This document shows, one piece after another, positions 25,908 through 34,849 of a stretch of DNA of 64,000 bases. Source of the DNA: Pigmentiphaga litoralis. GTDB taxonomy: Bacteria; Pseudomonadota; Gammaproteobacteria; Burkholderiales; Burkholderiaceae_B. Position 1 is the first letter of the stretch, and each line of letters starts with the position of its first letter. The stretch is taken from the NCBI RefSeq assembly GCF_013408655.1, contig NZ_JACCBP010000003.1, positions 1 to 64,000 of the forward strand. Reading direction: 5' to 3'. Position numbers and translations under genes: made by a program. The notes beneath the pieces are model-generated. The model was not told where the DNA came from and searched no databases. It saw only the letters and a program-made list of their open reading frames with translations.

Positions 25908-27515
25908 CTAGCGGGTCAGGTTCGGTGTCGGGTGGTATTGGTACAACCAACTCTCGGACAGGACCGTGCCGGCATGCTTGAGCGCCAGGCGCAATTCCAC
26001 CGGGTCGGCGCCGTCCACGGTCAGGTCGAACTGCGCGCGCCAGTGGCCCGCCACGCCATTCGGCACGGGCTCGGCAAAGATATACGAGAACGATCCGCGC
26101 GACGTCCACAGGTCCAGTTCCGGCTTTTCGCCGAACGGCATGCTGGCCAGCCCGCCGCCCAGGAATTCGACCATGAACTTGCGCACGCCCTGCGGCCGCG
26201 CGTTGCCCGGTTGGCCGCCGTTGCCCAGCCGCGTGGCCACGCAGCGCGCCAGGGCAGGCGGGAAGGGTTCGTTCGCCGACCAGTACAGCTTGTAGCCCAG
26301 GCGATAGCTGGACCCCTTGGTGGCCGGCGCCTTGGGCACCCACATGGCGACGATGTTGTCGTGGATTTCGTCGTCGGTCGGGATCTCGATCAGCTGGATC
26401 GCGCCTTCGCCCCAGTCATTGGTGGGCTCGACCCACAATGACGGCCGGCGGTCGTAATAGACGCCATCCAGGTAATGGTCGAAGTTACGGTCGCGCTGCA
26501 GGAGGCCGAAGCCACGCGGATTCGCGTCGCTGAACGACGACGCCATGGTGCGCGGCGGGTTGTTCAGCGGACGCCACAGGTATTCGCCCTTGCGGTTCCA
26601 CATGGCCAGGCCGTCGGAGTCATGCACTTCGGGGCGCCAGTCCACCGCCGTTGTCTTTTGCGCTTCGGAATACCAGTACATCGATGTCAGGGGCGCGATG
26701 CCGAACCGGGCGATGTCCTTGCGCACGAACAGCGCGGCGTCGATCGTCATCGTCACATCGGCCTTGCGCGTCATGTCGAAACGGAAAGCGCCCGAAATGC
26801 TGGGGCCGTCCATCAGGGCGTAGACCGTGACGGTATCCGCCCCGTCTTTGGGAGTCTCGAACCAGAACTGGGTGAAGTTCGGGAATTCTTCGGGGTGCTC
26901 GGGTTCGGCCACGTCGATCGCCACGCCACGGGCCGACAGACCGTATTGATAAAGCTCGCCGATCGCGCGGAAGTAGGAGGCGCCCAGGAAGGCGACCCAA
27001 TCGTTCTTTTTCCAGTCCAGCTTGCCCTGGTCGGCCGTGCGGCTTTCCTGGAAACGGAAGCCCGCAAAGCCGCTGCCCGCGGGCAATTGATGCGCGGGAT
27101 TGTCGGCCGGCATGTTGAAGTAGTCGTCCTGGTACACGATCTCGCGCGCCGTCAGGCCGTTCCGGTCGCGGGTCAGCACGTGCATCTGTACCGGCGACAG
27201 GAAATACCGACCCAGGTGGAAAAAGGTGACCGGGAACTGGCCGGGGCCGTCGGCGAACACGGCGTATTCAGGCTTGAACTGGATCTGGCCGTGCGCTGCG
27301 TAGTCGATCTTGTCCAGAATGTCCTGGGGCGGGCGCTTGGGCGGCTGGTAGGCCTTGCCGGCCATGTCCTTGGCGCGCGCCACCAGGGCATCGAAGGAAA
27401 ACGGCGTGCGTTTGCCAAAACTGATCTGGGCGGCGGAAGCCGTTGGCAGGTAGCCCATGGCGGCCAGAGTGGCGGTACTGGCCGCGGTGGCGAGAAACGT
27501 ACGGCGATCGATCAT
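25908..27515 (-). CDS. opgD: Glucan biosynthesis protein D (OpgD/MdoD)
   Basis: A 535-aa periplasmic protein of the OpgG/OpgD family, acting on the beta-glucan backbone of osmoregulated periplasmic glucans. The N-terminus MIDRRTFLATAAS is a twin-arginine (Tat) signal, which marks OpgD rather than the Sec-exported OpgG. The mature part has ARAKDMAGKAYQPPKRPP, GRYFLSPVQMHVL and FHLGR segments of the family. No opgH glucosyltransferase is in the window. It ends 144 bases before mprF on the same strand; that spacer has no gene. Confidence 0.92.
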   Translation of the reverse strand: MIDRRTFLATAASTATLAAMGYLPTASAAQISFGKRTPFSFDALVARAKDMAGKAYQPPKRPPQDILDKIDYAAHGQIQFKPEYAVFADGPGQFPVTFFHLGRYFLSPVQMHVLTRDRNGLTAREIVYQDDYFNMPADNPAHQLPAGSGFAGFRFQESRTADQGKLDWKKNDWVAFLGASYFRAIGELYQYGLSARGVAIDVAEPEHPEEFPNFTQFWFETPKDGADTVTVYALMDGPSISGAFRFDMTRKADVTMTIDAALFVRKDIARFGIAPLTSMYWYSEAQKTTAVDWRPEVHDSDGLAMWNRKGEYLWRPLNNPPRTMASSFSDANPRGFGLLQRDRNFDHYLDGVYYDRRPSLWVEPTNDWGEGAIQLIEIPTDDEIHDNIVAMWVPKAPATKGSSYRLGYKLYWSANEPFPPALARCVATRLGNGGQPGNARPQGVRKFMVEFLGGGLASMPFGEKPELDLWTSRGSFSYIFAEPVPNGVAGHWRAQFDLTVDGADPVELRLALKHAGTVLSESWLYQYHPTPNLTR

Positions 27516-27842
27516 GTGCTGCGCAGGTCCTTGTTCTAGTTGGGGTTTTCTTTGAAGGGCATGTTAGCTGCCCGGTCTGGCCAGACCCGGGGCAGGGTGG
27601 ATCAACTCATCCATGTGCCCATTGTTTGGGCAGCGCGCGCAAGCTTTTGTTCCGCAACGGCTTTTTGACTTTCCACAGGCACTGTCCCCACGGTTGTCCA
27701 CACGACGCTGGGACAACTTGCGATGGCTCATCCTTTGCAACGCTTTGCAAACTCCGTGCGCAAGTGTGTAGCGGCGGGGCAGCCGCGCCAGGCGGCGTAT
27801 GATGCGGCCACCCGCGGCCCTCTGCCCGGTCAGGAAAGCTCC
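27516..27842. other. 327-base intergenic region, opgD / corA
   Basis: This holds the divergent promoters of opgD and the CorA gene, which I cannot place exactly. Two near-DnaA-box words (tttccacag around 27672 and ttgtccaca around 27694) occur but are isolated. A TATGAT (27798) before the CorA start could be its -10. An open frame continues upstream of the CorA ATG to 27723 but has no ribosome site and no family similarity. No RNA gene seen. Confidence 0.5.
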
Positions 27843-28823
27843 ATGCAACAGACATCGATGGTCATCAATTCGGTCGCCTACCGCGACGGCGGCAAGGTCG
27901 GCGACGTGCCGATGGCCGATATCAGCGAGGTGCTGAAAGAGCCCGGCACGTTTGTGTGGCTAGGGCTATACGAGCCCGACGACACCCTGCTGCGCGACGT
28001 GCAGTCAGAGTTCGGCCTGCACGAACTGGCGGTGGAAGATGCTCTGCACGCGCACCAGCGGCCCAAGATCGAAACCTATGGCGACACGGTGTTCGTGGTG
28101 CTGAACACGGCGCAACTGGTGGACGAACACATTGTTTTCGGCGAGACGCACTTGTTTGTCGGCAGCAACTTCATTGTGTCCGTTCGCCACGGCGCGTCGA
28201 CAACCTATGCCTCGTTGCGGGAAAAATGCGAACGGACGCCGCAGCAGTTGGGGCGCGGACCCGGCTACGTGCTGTATGCGGTACTCGATTTTGTCGTCGA
28301 CCATTACCAGCCGATCGCCAACCAGCTTGAAGACGTCTTCCAGGAGCTGGAAAAGGAGATCTTCAACGACCGCTTCGACCGCGCCGCGATTGGCCGCCTG
28401 TACCAACTGAAAAGCCAGTTGCTGCGCCTGCGGTCTGCGGTCCTGCCGGTGCAGGAAATCTGCTCGCAGCTGATCCGCTTTCATGACAACCTGGTGCCGA
28501 AAGATCTGCGGGCGTACTTTCGCGACGTGGAAGACCACGTGAACCGGATCGTGGCCCTGCTCGACGCCATCAGCGAAATGTTGACGACGGCGATCCAGGT
28601 CAACCTGGCGATCGTGACGGTAGGCCAGGGCGAGGTGGTCAAACGCCTGGCGGGATGGGGCGCTATCCTGGCCATTCCGACCGTGGTCTTCAGCCTGTAC
28701 GGCATGAACTTCGAGTTCATGCCCGAGCTGAAGTGGCATTACGCCTATCCGACCGTGGTCGCGACGACGGTGGCCGGATGCTGTGTGCTGTACCGGCGGC
28801 TGCGGCGGGCCGAATGGATCTGA
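27843..28823 (+). CDS. corA: CorA-family Mg2+/Co2+ transporter
   Basis: A 326-aa CorA protein. The soluble N-terminal domain (~1-255) contains VEDALHAHQRPKIE. It is followed by the long stalk helix, then two membrane helices near the C-terminus with the selectivity motif YGMNFEFMPEL (~286-296). The ATG at 27843 follows AGGAAAG and gives the usual N-terminus; an earlier in-frame ATG at 27723 was rejected. The loop after GMN carries the acidic residues expected to attract Mg2+. Single gene, convergent with the MFS gene 14 bases downstream. Confidence 0.92.
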   Translation: MQQTSMVINSVAYRDGGKVGDVPMADISEVLKEPGTFVWLGLYEPDDTLLRDVQSEFGLHELAVEDALHAHQRPKIETYGDTVFVVLNTAQLVDEHIVFGETHLFVGSNFIVSVRHGASTTYASLREKCERTPQQLGRGPGYVLYAVLDFVVDHYQPIANQLEDVFQELEKEIFNDRFDRAAIGRLYQLKSQLLRLRSAVLPVQEICSQLIRFHDNLVPKDLRAYFRDVEDHVNRIVALLDAISEMLTTAIQVNLAIVTVGQGEVVKRLAGWGAILAIPTVVFSLYGMNFEFMPELKWHYAYPTVVATTVAGCCVLYRRLRRAEWI

Positions 28824-28837
28824 TGCAGGCCTGACGC

Positions 28838-30091
28838 CTAGCGCGCCGGCGTGGGCGCCACCTGCAACTGGCGGTTGCGCAGCAGGGTATAGATCCCGCC
28901 TGCCATCACGACGGCGCTGAAGATGCCCACCGCGGCGAACAGTCCGAAGGCATCGGCCAGCACACCCACCGCCAGGGCAGGCAAGGCATTGCCGCCCACA
29001 TACCCCGCCACATAGAACCACGACACCACCGTGACCCGCGACGCGGACGGCGCAATGTAGTTGGTCAGGCCCGCCGCGCCCACGAACGCCGCGCCATACC
29101 CCAGGCCCGCGAACGCCGTGGCGATCAGAAAGCCCACCGGGCTGTGCGCCCACGCGGACAGGAAGAAGCCCACCTGCGCCAGTGCAACCACCAGCACCCC
29201 CCATGTGATCGAGGTCTGGAATCGCACGGTCCGGAAGGCGAGCTGGCTGACGCTGCCCATGGCCTGGAACAGGAACACCAGCAAGCCAGTCAGCGCAGGG
29301 TTCAGGATGCCGACCAGGTGCGTCGCGATCGTCGAACTGGCTGCCATGAAGACGGACCCGACCGACCACGACATCATCAGCGCCGCCATCGCGATCAGGA
29401 ACGGAAACCCCAACGACGCGAACAGCGTGCGCGCCGATATGGGCGGCGCGCCGGTGCGCTGGCTGGGCGGCACAAAGGGCCGGTGCACCCAGGGCGATGC
29501 CAGGATGCCAACAAACGCACACACCGCGGTCACCAGGATCGCCAGGAAGGGCAGCACCGTTGGCCACAGATTCCACTGCAACGCCAGCCCACTCAGCACC
29601 GGCCCCAAGGCGCCCCCCGCCGTGAACGCCATCGTGCCGATCACCGCCGCCCGCTGCTGGTCGTCGCGCGGGTCCAGCTCTACCAGGGCCGCATTGGCCG
29701 CGCCCACCATCGCGCCCGTGCCGGCGCCCGCGAACAGGCGCCCGACCAGCAACCAGGCCGGCGTCGTGGCAAACGCAAAGATCACCGACCCAAGGCCGAT
29801 CACGCCCAGCCCCGACAGCACGATGACGCGCCGGTCACGAATGCGGTCCGCGATCCGGCCCAGCAGCGTCAATGACATCAGCACGCCGATGGCGTAGGTG
29901 GCGAACACCGCCGACACGAAGCTGGAGCTCAGGTGCCAGATTTCCTGGTAGTGCGGATAGAGCGGCGACGGCACGCTGCTGCCGAGCAGTGCCGAGGCGA
30001 TGGCCAGCGCGACGAACACGCGAGTGCGAACGGTGGAGGGGAGCGGAGCGGAAGGCGTGGCGGATCGGGGGGCGGAAGGCGGGGTAGACAC
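28838..30091 (-). CDS. Major facilitator superfamily transporter
   Basis: A 417-aa protein with about twelve hydrophobic segments after a Pro/Ser-rich N-terminus. The MFS motif A region reads [19 protein letters not shown] (~78-96), between helices 2 and 3. It resembles drug/metabolite exporters of the DHA1-like group; the substrate is not predictable. It has no regulator next to it and lies between corA and a tRNA gene on the same strand. Confidence 0.85.
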   Translation of the reverse strand: MSTPPSAPRSATPSAPLPSTVRTRVFVALAIASALLGSSVPSPLYPHYQEIWHLSSSFVSAVFATYAIGVLMSLTLLGRIADRIRDRRVIVLSGLGVIGLGSVIFAFATTPAWLLVGRLFAGAGTGAMVGAANAALVELDPRDDQQRAAVIGTMAFTAGGALGPVLSGLALQWNLWPTVLPFLAILVTAVCAFVGILASPWVHRPFVPPSQRTGAPPISARTLFASLGFPFLIAMAALMMSWSVGSVFMAASSTIATHLVGILNPALTGLLVFLFQAMGSVSQLAFRTVRFQTSITWGVLVVALAQVGFFLSAWAHSPVGFLIATAFAGLGYGAAFVGAAGLTNYIAPSASRVTVVSWFYVAGYVGGNALPALAVGVLADAFGLFAAVGIFSAVVMAGGIYTLLRNRQLQVAPTPAR

Positions 30092-30174
30092 GACGGCAAG
30101 ACCTTGCGTGCGGGGACGTCAAAAGCAAAACAGCGCACCCACATGACGTGTAGTGCGCTGCAGAAAGAAAGTCG

Positions 30175-30250
<76 letters not shown>

Positions 30251-30473
30251 ACGTGCAGAAACTATATCAGTGAGTGTGCGGACTCGCAATGCAGCAGGCC
30301 CTTTCATGACTTGCGGCAATGAGGTCAGAACCTGCGCTTATGACGCGTGGCGGGATGGCGTCGGAAAGTGCACGGATATGGTCTAAATCCCCGTAGATCG
30401 AGGGGAGAACGCCTGGAAATGGCCGGGGGTTTGGTAAACTCATCTCAATTACCTCGACGGAATGTGACTGGCC

Positions 30474-31250
30474 ATGGCCGCTTTCAATACCGAGCGCGTT
30501 ACCAGCGTTCACCACTGGAACGATACGCTTTTCAGTTTCAAGACCACGCGCGATCCTGCCCTGCGCTTTCACAACGGGCACTTCGTGATGATCGGGCTGG
30601 AAGTCAACGGCAAGCCGCTCATGCGCGCCTACAGTATCGCCAGCGCCAATTACGAAGAACACCTCGAGTTCCTGAGCATCAAGGTCCAGGACGGCCCGCT
30701 CACGTCGCGGCTGCAGCATTTGAAAGAAGGCGATCCGATCCTGGTCAGCCGCAAGCCGGTCGGTACCCTGGTGGTGGATGACCTGCTGCCAGGCAAGAAC
30801 CTGTACCTGTTCGCCACGGGCACGGGCCTGGCGCCCTTCATGAGCATCATCAAGGACCCGGATGTGTACGAGCGCTTCGAAAAGGTCGTACTTGTGCACG
30901 GCGTGCGTTTCGTCAGCGAACTGGCCTACGCCAACTACATTGGCGAAGAACTGCCCAACAACGAATACTTTGGCGAGATGGTCCGCGACAAGCTGATCTA
31001 CTATCCGACGGTCACACGCGAGCCGTTCCGCAACATGGGCCGGATCACCGACATCATCGACAACGGCAAGCTGGCGTCGGGCGTCGGCCTGCCGCCGCTG
31101 GACCCGGCGCACGACCGCGCCATGCTGTGCGGCAGCCCGCACATGCTGACCGACATCAGCGCCATGCTGGACCAGCGTGGCTTCAAGGTGTCGCCGCACA
31201 CCGGCGAGCCGGGCGACTACGTGGTCGAACGCGCGTTTGCCGAAAAGTGA
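30474..31250 (+). CDS. fpr: Ferredoxin/flavodoxin-NADP(+) reductase
   Basis: A 258-aa FAD-dependent reductase passing electrons between NADPH and ferredoxin or flavodoxin. The FAD motif RAYSIAS is at 51-57 and the NADP-binding segment FATGTGLAPFMS at ~113-124. The protein ends VVERAFAEK, the C-terminal pattern of bacterial subclass I FPRs. Length matches that class (~258 aa). It often takes part in oxidative-stress defence and iron-sulfur repair. Monocistronic, with an intrinsic terminator at 31297. The 223 bases upstream contain no other gene. Confidence 0.94.
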   Translation: MAAFNTERVTSVHHWNDTLFSFKTTRDPALRFHNGHFVMIGLEVNGKPLMRAYSIASANYEEHLEFLSIKVQDGPLTSRLQHLKEGDPILVSRKPVGTLVVDDLLPGKNLYLFATGTGLAPFMSIIKDPDVYERFEKVVLVHGVRFVSELAYANYIGEELPNNEYFGEMVRDKLIYYPTVTREPFRNMGRITDIIDNGKLASGVGLPPLDPAHDRAMLCGSPHMLTDISAMLDQRGFKVSPHTGEPGDYVVERAFAEK

Positions 31251-31296
31251 TCGGCAGGCAGGCGCGGCCGATCCAGCGTCTGCCAGCCCGTCATGA

Positions 31297-31323
31297 CAAA
31301 AGGCGCCCTTGGGCGCCTTTGTT
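31297..31323 (+). terminator. Intrinsic terminator after fpr
   Basis: The stem AGGCGCCC/GGGCGCCT with a 2-base loop is preceded by acaaa and followed by ttgttgttt. It sits 47 bases after the fpr stop and can also serve the convergent gene ending at 31369. Confidence 0.9.
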
Positions 31324-31368
31324 GTTTGTGCAGCAGCGGTGTGGTGCAGCGATGTGGTGCCGCAGCGA

Positions 31369-31854
31369 CTAGTGGGCTTTACGGATGGCGGCGATCTCGC
31401 GAATGCGCTTCACCGTATCCAGATCCGCCGCCACGTAAGCCTGCTTGCGGATTTCGACGGTGGTTTCATCCATGTCGTCGCTGTCGTCCGCCAGGTCCAG
31501 CTCGTAGGTAAAGCGCAGGAAAATGGCGCCTTCTTCGGGCTCTTCCACCGTGACGGTGGCTTCGCTGCGGGGCCACCGGTCGGTTGCCGGCGCAAGCACA
31601 CGGACTTCATGCATCGGCGTCAAGGTCACGCGGTCGTGAACCTGGAACGGGCCGAAGTCCAACACCCGCGTCAATAAAGTTTGCCCACTTTGCTCTTCCT
31701 GTGTTTCGATGACGCAGCTTTCTAATCCCATGATGAATTCGGTTGGATGATGGGCGCGCAGCACCAGCCCATGCCAGATGTCCATGCGGGTAAGCGGTTG
31801 GATCAGTGGAACCCGCGGGTCGTTGATCTGCACAAGGTGTTCGAAAGTCAGCAT
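31369..31854 (-). CDS. DUF1857 (SRPBCC-fold) protein
   Basis: A 161-aa soluble protein matching the DUF1857/AtaL-like family of the SRPBCC (START-like) ligand-binding fold. It opens TFEHLVQINDP, then has LTRMDIWHGLVLRAHHPTEF (~21-40) and the late strand LRFTYELDL, followed by a long C-terminal helix. No catalytic role is known. It faces fpr tail to tail and is divergent from the glycosyltransferase gene at 32057; neither neighbour explains it. Confidence 0.75.
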   Translation of the reverse strand: MLTFEHLVQINDPRVPLIQPLTRMDIWHGLVLRAHHPTEFIMGLESCVIETQEEQSGQTLLTRVLDFGPFQVHDRVTLTPMHEVRVLAPATDRWPRSEATVTVEEPEEGAIFLRFTYELDLADDSDDMDETTVEIRKQAYVAADLDTVKRIREIAAIRKAH

Positions 31855-32056
31855 AGTGTCGGTCTAGAAATCGGGAGTGGTCATGCTGCGGGTCCTGGGT
31901 CAGGGCGCCGCCAATATTGCCCGCCGAGTGCGGCGGGCGGGAAGGCGGTCAGCCAGCGCAGCGTTGGAACCGCCCCGCGGGGTCGTCGTGCCGGGTACAG
32001 GCGGCGACCGGAACGCGGGCAAGCAAGTGCGGTAGATATTCACGAATCATCATAAC

Positions 32057-33190
32057 GTGCCTACAAAGCTCAGAATTGCGATTGTCACGCGCCGTTTCGG
32101 CGCGCGTTTCGGTGGCGCCGAAGCCTACGCTGAAAACCTGACCCGAGTACTGATCCAGACCCACGACGTTCGCGTCATCTGCCAGGAGTTCGACAGCCCT
32201 GTGCAGGCACCGTTCACCCGCGTTCCCTGCAACTCGCTGCTGCCGCGCTGGCTCAACCAGCTGTGGTTCAACCTGTGCTGCCACCTGCTGGTGCGCCAGG
32301 GCTATGACATCGTCCATTCCCACGAAAACAGCTGGGTCGGCAACGTGCAGGTCGTGCATGTGATGCCGGTGCGCTACAGCCTGTTCATGCACAACCGGTC
32401 GCTGGTCAAGCGGATCGGCGCGCTGCTCAGCCCCCGTCTGATCAGCTACCTGCTGCTGGAACGCCTGCGCTTTCGCGTGCAACCCAATCGCGTGCTGGTG
32501 GCGCCGGCGCACCAGACCATCGACCAGTTGCAGGCCGCCTACAAACGCCTGCCGCCCATGGTCACCATCCACCCCGGCGTGACCCTGCCTGATGACGTGC
32601 AGACGCGCAACGACGCACTGGAAAGCCTGGGCCTGGATCCGTCCGCCATCTACTGCCTGCTGGTCGCGAACGACCCGCTGCGCAAGGGCTTCATGACGAT
32701 CCTGTCGGCCCTGGAATCGCTGGATGCGCAGTACCACCTGATCGTGCTGGGCGGTCCGGCCGACGGCCAGGACAAGCTGCGCGAAGTGATCCCGCCCGCC
32801 TTGGCCCATCGCGTTCACGCGTTTGCAGCGCGACCCGACGTGTGCCGCTTCTATTCCTGCAGCGACGTGTACGTGCACCCCACGCTGCAGGATTCGTTCG
32901 GCATGGCGCCGCTGGAAGCCATGTCGTTCGGCCTGCCGGTGATCCTGAGCTCCAAGGAATACTGCGGCTTTACCGCCTGCGTGGAAGCGGAACATGACGC
33001 CCTGGTGGTGGCCGATCCGCGCGATGCCTGCGAACTGGCCGCCGCCATCCAGCGCATCACGCAAGACGCGGTGCTGCGCGGCAAGCTGCGCACCAATGGC
33101 CTGGCCCTGGCCGCGCGCTTCGACTGGCGGCAGGTGGAGCAGGCGTTCGTGAAGACGTATGCCAAGGTGCTGGACAAGTCGCCGGCGTGA
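32057..33190 (+). CDS. GT4-family glycosyltransferase (LPS-core-like)
   Basis: A 377-aa GT-B glycosyltransferase with a GTG start. The N-terminal nucleotide-fold domain begins RIAIVTRRFGARFGGAEAYAE, whose Gly-Gly loop binds the acceptor side. The C-terminal donor-binding part has VHPTLQDSFGMAPLEAMSFG (~290-309). The usual E-x7-E donor motif appears as D-x7-E (D of QDSFG, E of PLEAM). The protein resembles WaaG-type lipopolysaccharide core transferases, but here it is a lone gene with no other LPS genes next to it. Start GTG at 32057 is chosen because the sequence begins directly with the first beta strand. Confidence 0.85.
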   Translation: MPTKLRIAIVTRRFGARFGGAEAYAENLTRVLIQTHDVRVICQEFDSPVQAPFTRVPCNSLLPRWLNQLWFNLCCHLLVRQGYDIVHSHENSWVGNVQVVHVMPVRYSLFMHNRSLVKRIGALLSPRLISYLLLERLRFRVQPNRVLVAPAHQTIDQLQAAYKRLPPMVTIHPGVTLPDDVQTRNDALESLGLDPSAIYCLLVANDPLRKGFMTILSALESLDAQYHLIVLGGPADGQDKLREVIPPALAHRVHAFAARPDVCRFYSCSDVYVHPTLQDSFGMAPLEAMSFGLPVILSSKEYCGFTACVEAEHDALVVADPRDACELAAAIQRITQDAVLRGKLRTNGLALAARFDWRQVEQAFVKTYAKVLDKSPA

Positions 33191-33225
33191 TGGGAGTTGG
33201 GCGGCTGCGCGAGTCGCTCGGCTGA

Positions 33226-33257
33226 TCGCGGTAGAAGCACTGATAGTCCTACCGCGA
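33226..33257. promoter_or_regulatory. 9-bp perfect inverted repeat before the NTase module
   Basis: TCGCGGTAG (33226-33234) and CTACCGCGA (33249-33257) are exact inverse copies separated by 14 bases. It lies 36 bases after the glycosyltransferase stop and 57 bases before the next gene. There is no T-tract, so it could be an operator for the two-gene module or a weak terminator for the gene upstream. Confidence 0.5.
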
Positions 33258-33313
33258 CTGGGATAGCCTTTGCCTTGTTCGTAAAATTTGCTTCTAGATC
33301 GTTAGGAGCGTGC

Positions 33314-33889
33314 ATGATCCCCGCTTGGAATACTGAAGGCGTCCTTCCGCCTGTTCGCCCTGGTGTAGCGGGCCACCATCCCGATCGCTCTCCCTACAAA
33401 GCTTCGTTGGATGCATTCGTCGACGCCATGGGCACGAGCGAAACTCGCTTGCATATCATCAAGGGCTTGCTGGCGTTTCGGCGCGCCATTCATGAAACGG
33501 GAATTCAAACGGGATTTCAATGGCTTGACGGCAGCTTTACCGAAAACGTCGAGACGCTTGAAAGTCGCGACCCGCGTGATGTCGACGTCGTGACTTTCTT
33601 TCACGTTCCGGAAGGCGAGACGCAGGCTTCGCTCGTTGCAAAGTGCCCTCGGCTTTTCGACCACGCTTACGTGAAGCACACTTACAAGGTGGATTCCTAC
33701 TGGGACGTTTTGGGACTGCCAATCCGGGAGCAGTCCGTTCGGCAGATATGTTATTGGTACAGCATGTGGTCACATAGAAGGACAGGCACCTGGAAAGGCT
33801 TTGTACAAGTCGATCTAGACGCCAGCCAGGACCCGTTCGCCACGCAACAGTTGATTCAGGCCCAAGCGAATTTCGGAGTCACGCCATGA
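33314..33889 (+). CDS. DUF6932-like nucleotidyltransferase-fold protein
   Basis: A 191-aa soluble protein. The block WLDGSFTENVE (70-80) followed by DVDVV (D89, D91) fits the pol-beta nucleotidyltransferase signature GS-x(n)-DxD, and FVQVDLD (~163-169) could supply the third acidic residue. Its opening (GVLPP, then RSPYKASL) is what I recall of DUF6932 proteins; this is from memory. TAGGAG precedes the ATG. The stop overlaps the next gene's start (ATGA), so the two are coupled. GC content is visibly lower than in neighbours, suggesting transfer. Such minimal nucleotidyltransferases often serve as antitoxins or phage-defence factors by AMPylating a partner; this role is inferred. Confidence 0.7.
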   Translation: MIPAWNTEGVLPPVRPGVAGHHPDRSPYKASLDAFVDAMGTSETRLHIIKGLLAFRRAIHETGIQTGFQWLDGSFTENVETLESRDPRDVDVVTFFHVPEGETQASLVAKCPRLFDHAYVKHTYKVDSYWDVLGLPIREQSVRQICYWYSMWSHRRTGTWKGFVQVDLDASQDPFATQQLIQAQANFGVTP

Positions 33890-34779
33890 TTCAACGTATC
33901 GATATGCTGAAGTCCGAGATCAACGAGTTGCAGCAGATGTTGAACGACCTGGATGACAGCGCTGTCATCCAGCGGCTGTCATTGCAAGGACGGCTGAATG
34001 CGGCACAAGGGGAACTTGAGCGAGTCGAGGCCACTCCCGAGCCGCTGCGCGCGCGCCTGACCTTTCGTGGCCGTCCCGTGTTCGGCAGCCACGGCATTGC
34101 TGCCGATTTTGGCGGCAAAGCGTCCAACGCGTTTGCCGACGCCTTCGCGGCGGTGGTTGCCGGGCTCAACGAAAACCTGCAGTTCATGGGGCCCATCCCC
34201 GACCGGGTCAAGAATCAGCTACTCATTACGGGTACCGCCCAGGGGTCATTTGGCTTTGTGTTCGAATTGCCGCCTGCGGCGGGCTTGTTTCCTGAACACG
34301 AAAGAACCGGCGACGCTTTGGCGACGATCCAGTCCTTGTTCGAGGCTTCCGCTCAAGGAAGCGACGACGAGGTGGCAGAACTCGTCGAGGCGATTCATCC
34401 GCGCGCCGTGAAGAAGGTGTTCGAATTCTTGTGTCTGCTCTCGCAATACCACGCCTTGTGCGGATTGGAGTTCAAAGACAAGACGTTCCGGTTTGAGGGC
34501 ACAGAACAGCTCGAGCGCTCCGCCGGGCGGCTTGCCGAAGGCAACATCCAAGAGAAAAAGGAAACACACCGCGGCATGTTTCTTGGCGTGCTGCCGAACA
34601 GTCGGTCGTTCGAGTTTCAGACCGCCAATGGGGTCATCAAGGGCAAGATCGGCACAGCAATTGAAGATCCCGACATCATCAACCGCGAATGGCTCAGGCA
34701 GGAATCGTGCATCACACTCGGTGTGATTCAAGTCGGGCAGGGGCGCCCGCGGTACACATTGATAGGACTGCCTGAATGA
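33886..34779 (+). CDS. Unknown partner protein with N-terminal coiled coil
   Basis: A 297-aa protein of unknown family. Residues ~1-47 form a heptad-rich coiled coil (MLKSEINELQQMLNDLDD, then LQGRLNAAQGELERVEA). The middle (~60-150) is a mixed alpha/beta region (FRGRPVFGSHGIAADFGG). The C-terminal ~80 residues look all-beta (FEFQTANGVIKGKIG ... GRPRYTLIGL). No HEPN R-x4-6-H motif, no nuclease motif and no membrane segment is visible. Its ATG overlaps the stop of the nucleotidyltransferase-like gene, and base composition is similarly lower in GC, so the two form one transferred unit. It may be the target or effector of that enzyme. Confidence 0.65.
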   Translation: MIQRIDMLKSEINELQQMLNDLDDSAVIQRLSLQGRLNAAQGELERVEATPEPLRARLTFRGRPVFGSHGIAADFGGKASNAFADAFAAVVAGLNENLQFMGPIPDRVKNQLLITGTAQGSFGFVFELPPAAGLFPEHERTGDALATIQSLFEASAQGSDDEVAELVEAIHPRAVKKVFEFLCLLSQYHALCGLEFKDKTFRFEGTEQLERSAGRLAEGNIQEKKETHRGMFLGVLPNSRSFEFQTANGVIKGKIGTAIEDPDIINREWLRQESCITLGVIQVGQGRPRYTLIGLPE

Positions 34780-34849
34780 CAAGGCCGGATTGCCGTATTT
34801 GCAACGCGGTCAACCGACAAGGCGGCGCTGCCTGATATACAGTGGATTC

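Noticed and set aside
27660..27710. Replication-origin-like DnaA boxes before corA
   Set aside because: Only two imperfect boxes, no AT-rich unwinding region, and no dnaA/dnaN/parAB genes nearby.
27723..27842. Longer start for the CorA protein
   Set aside because: The extra 40 codons have no ribosome site and no similarity to the family; ATG 27843 has AGGAAAG and a normal N-terminus.
33886..34779. HEPN toxin partner for the nucleotidyltransferase
   Set aside because: No R-x4-6-H motif and the length (297 aa), coiled coil and beta-rich C-terminus do not fit HEPN proteins.
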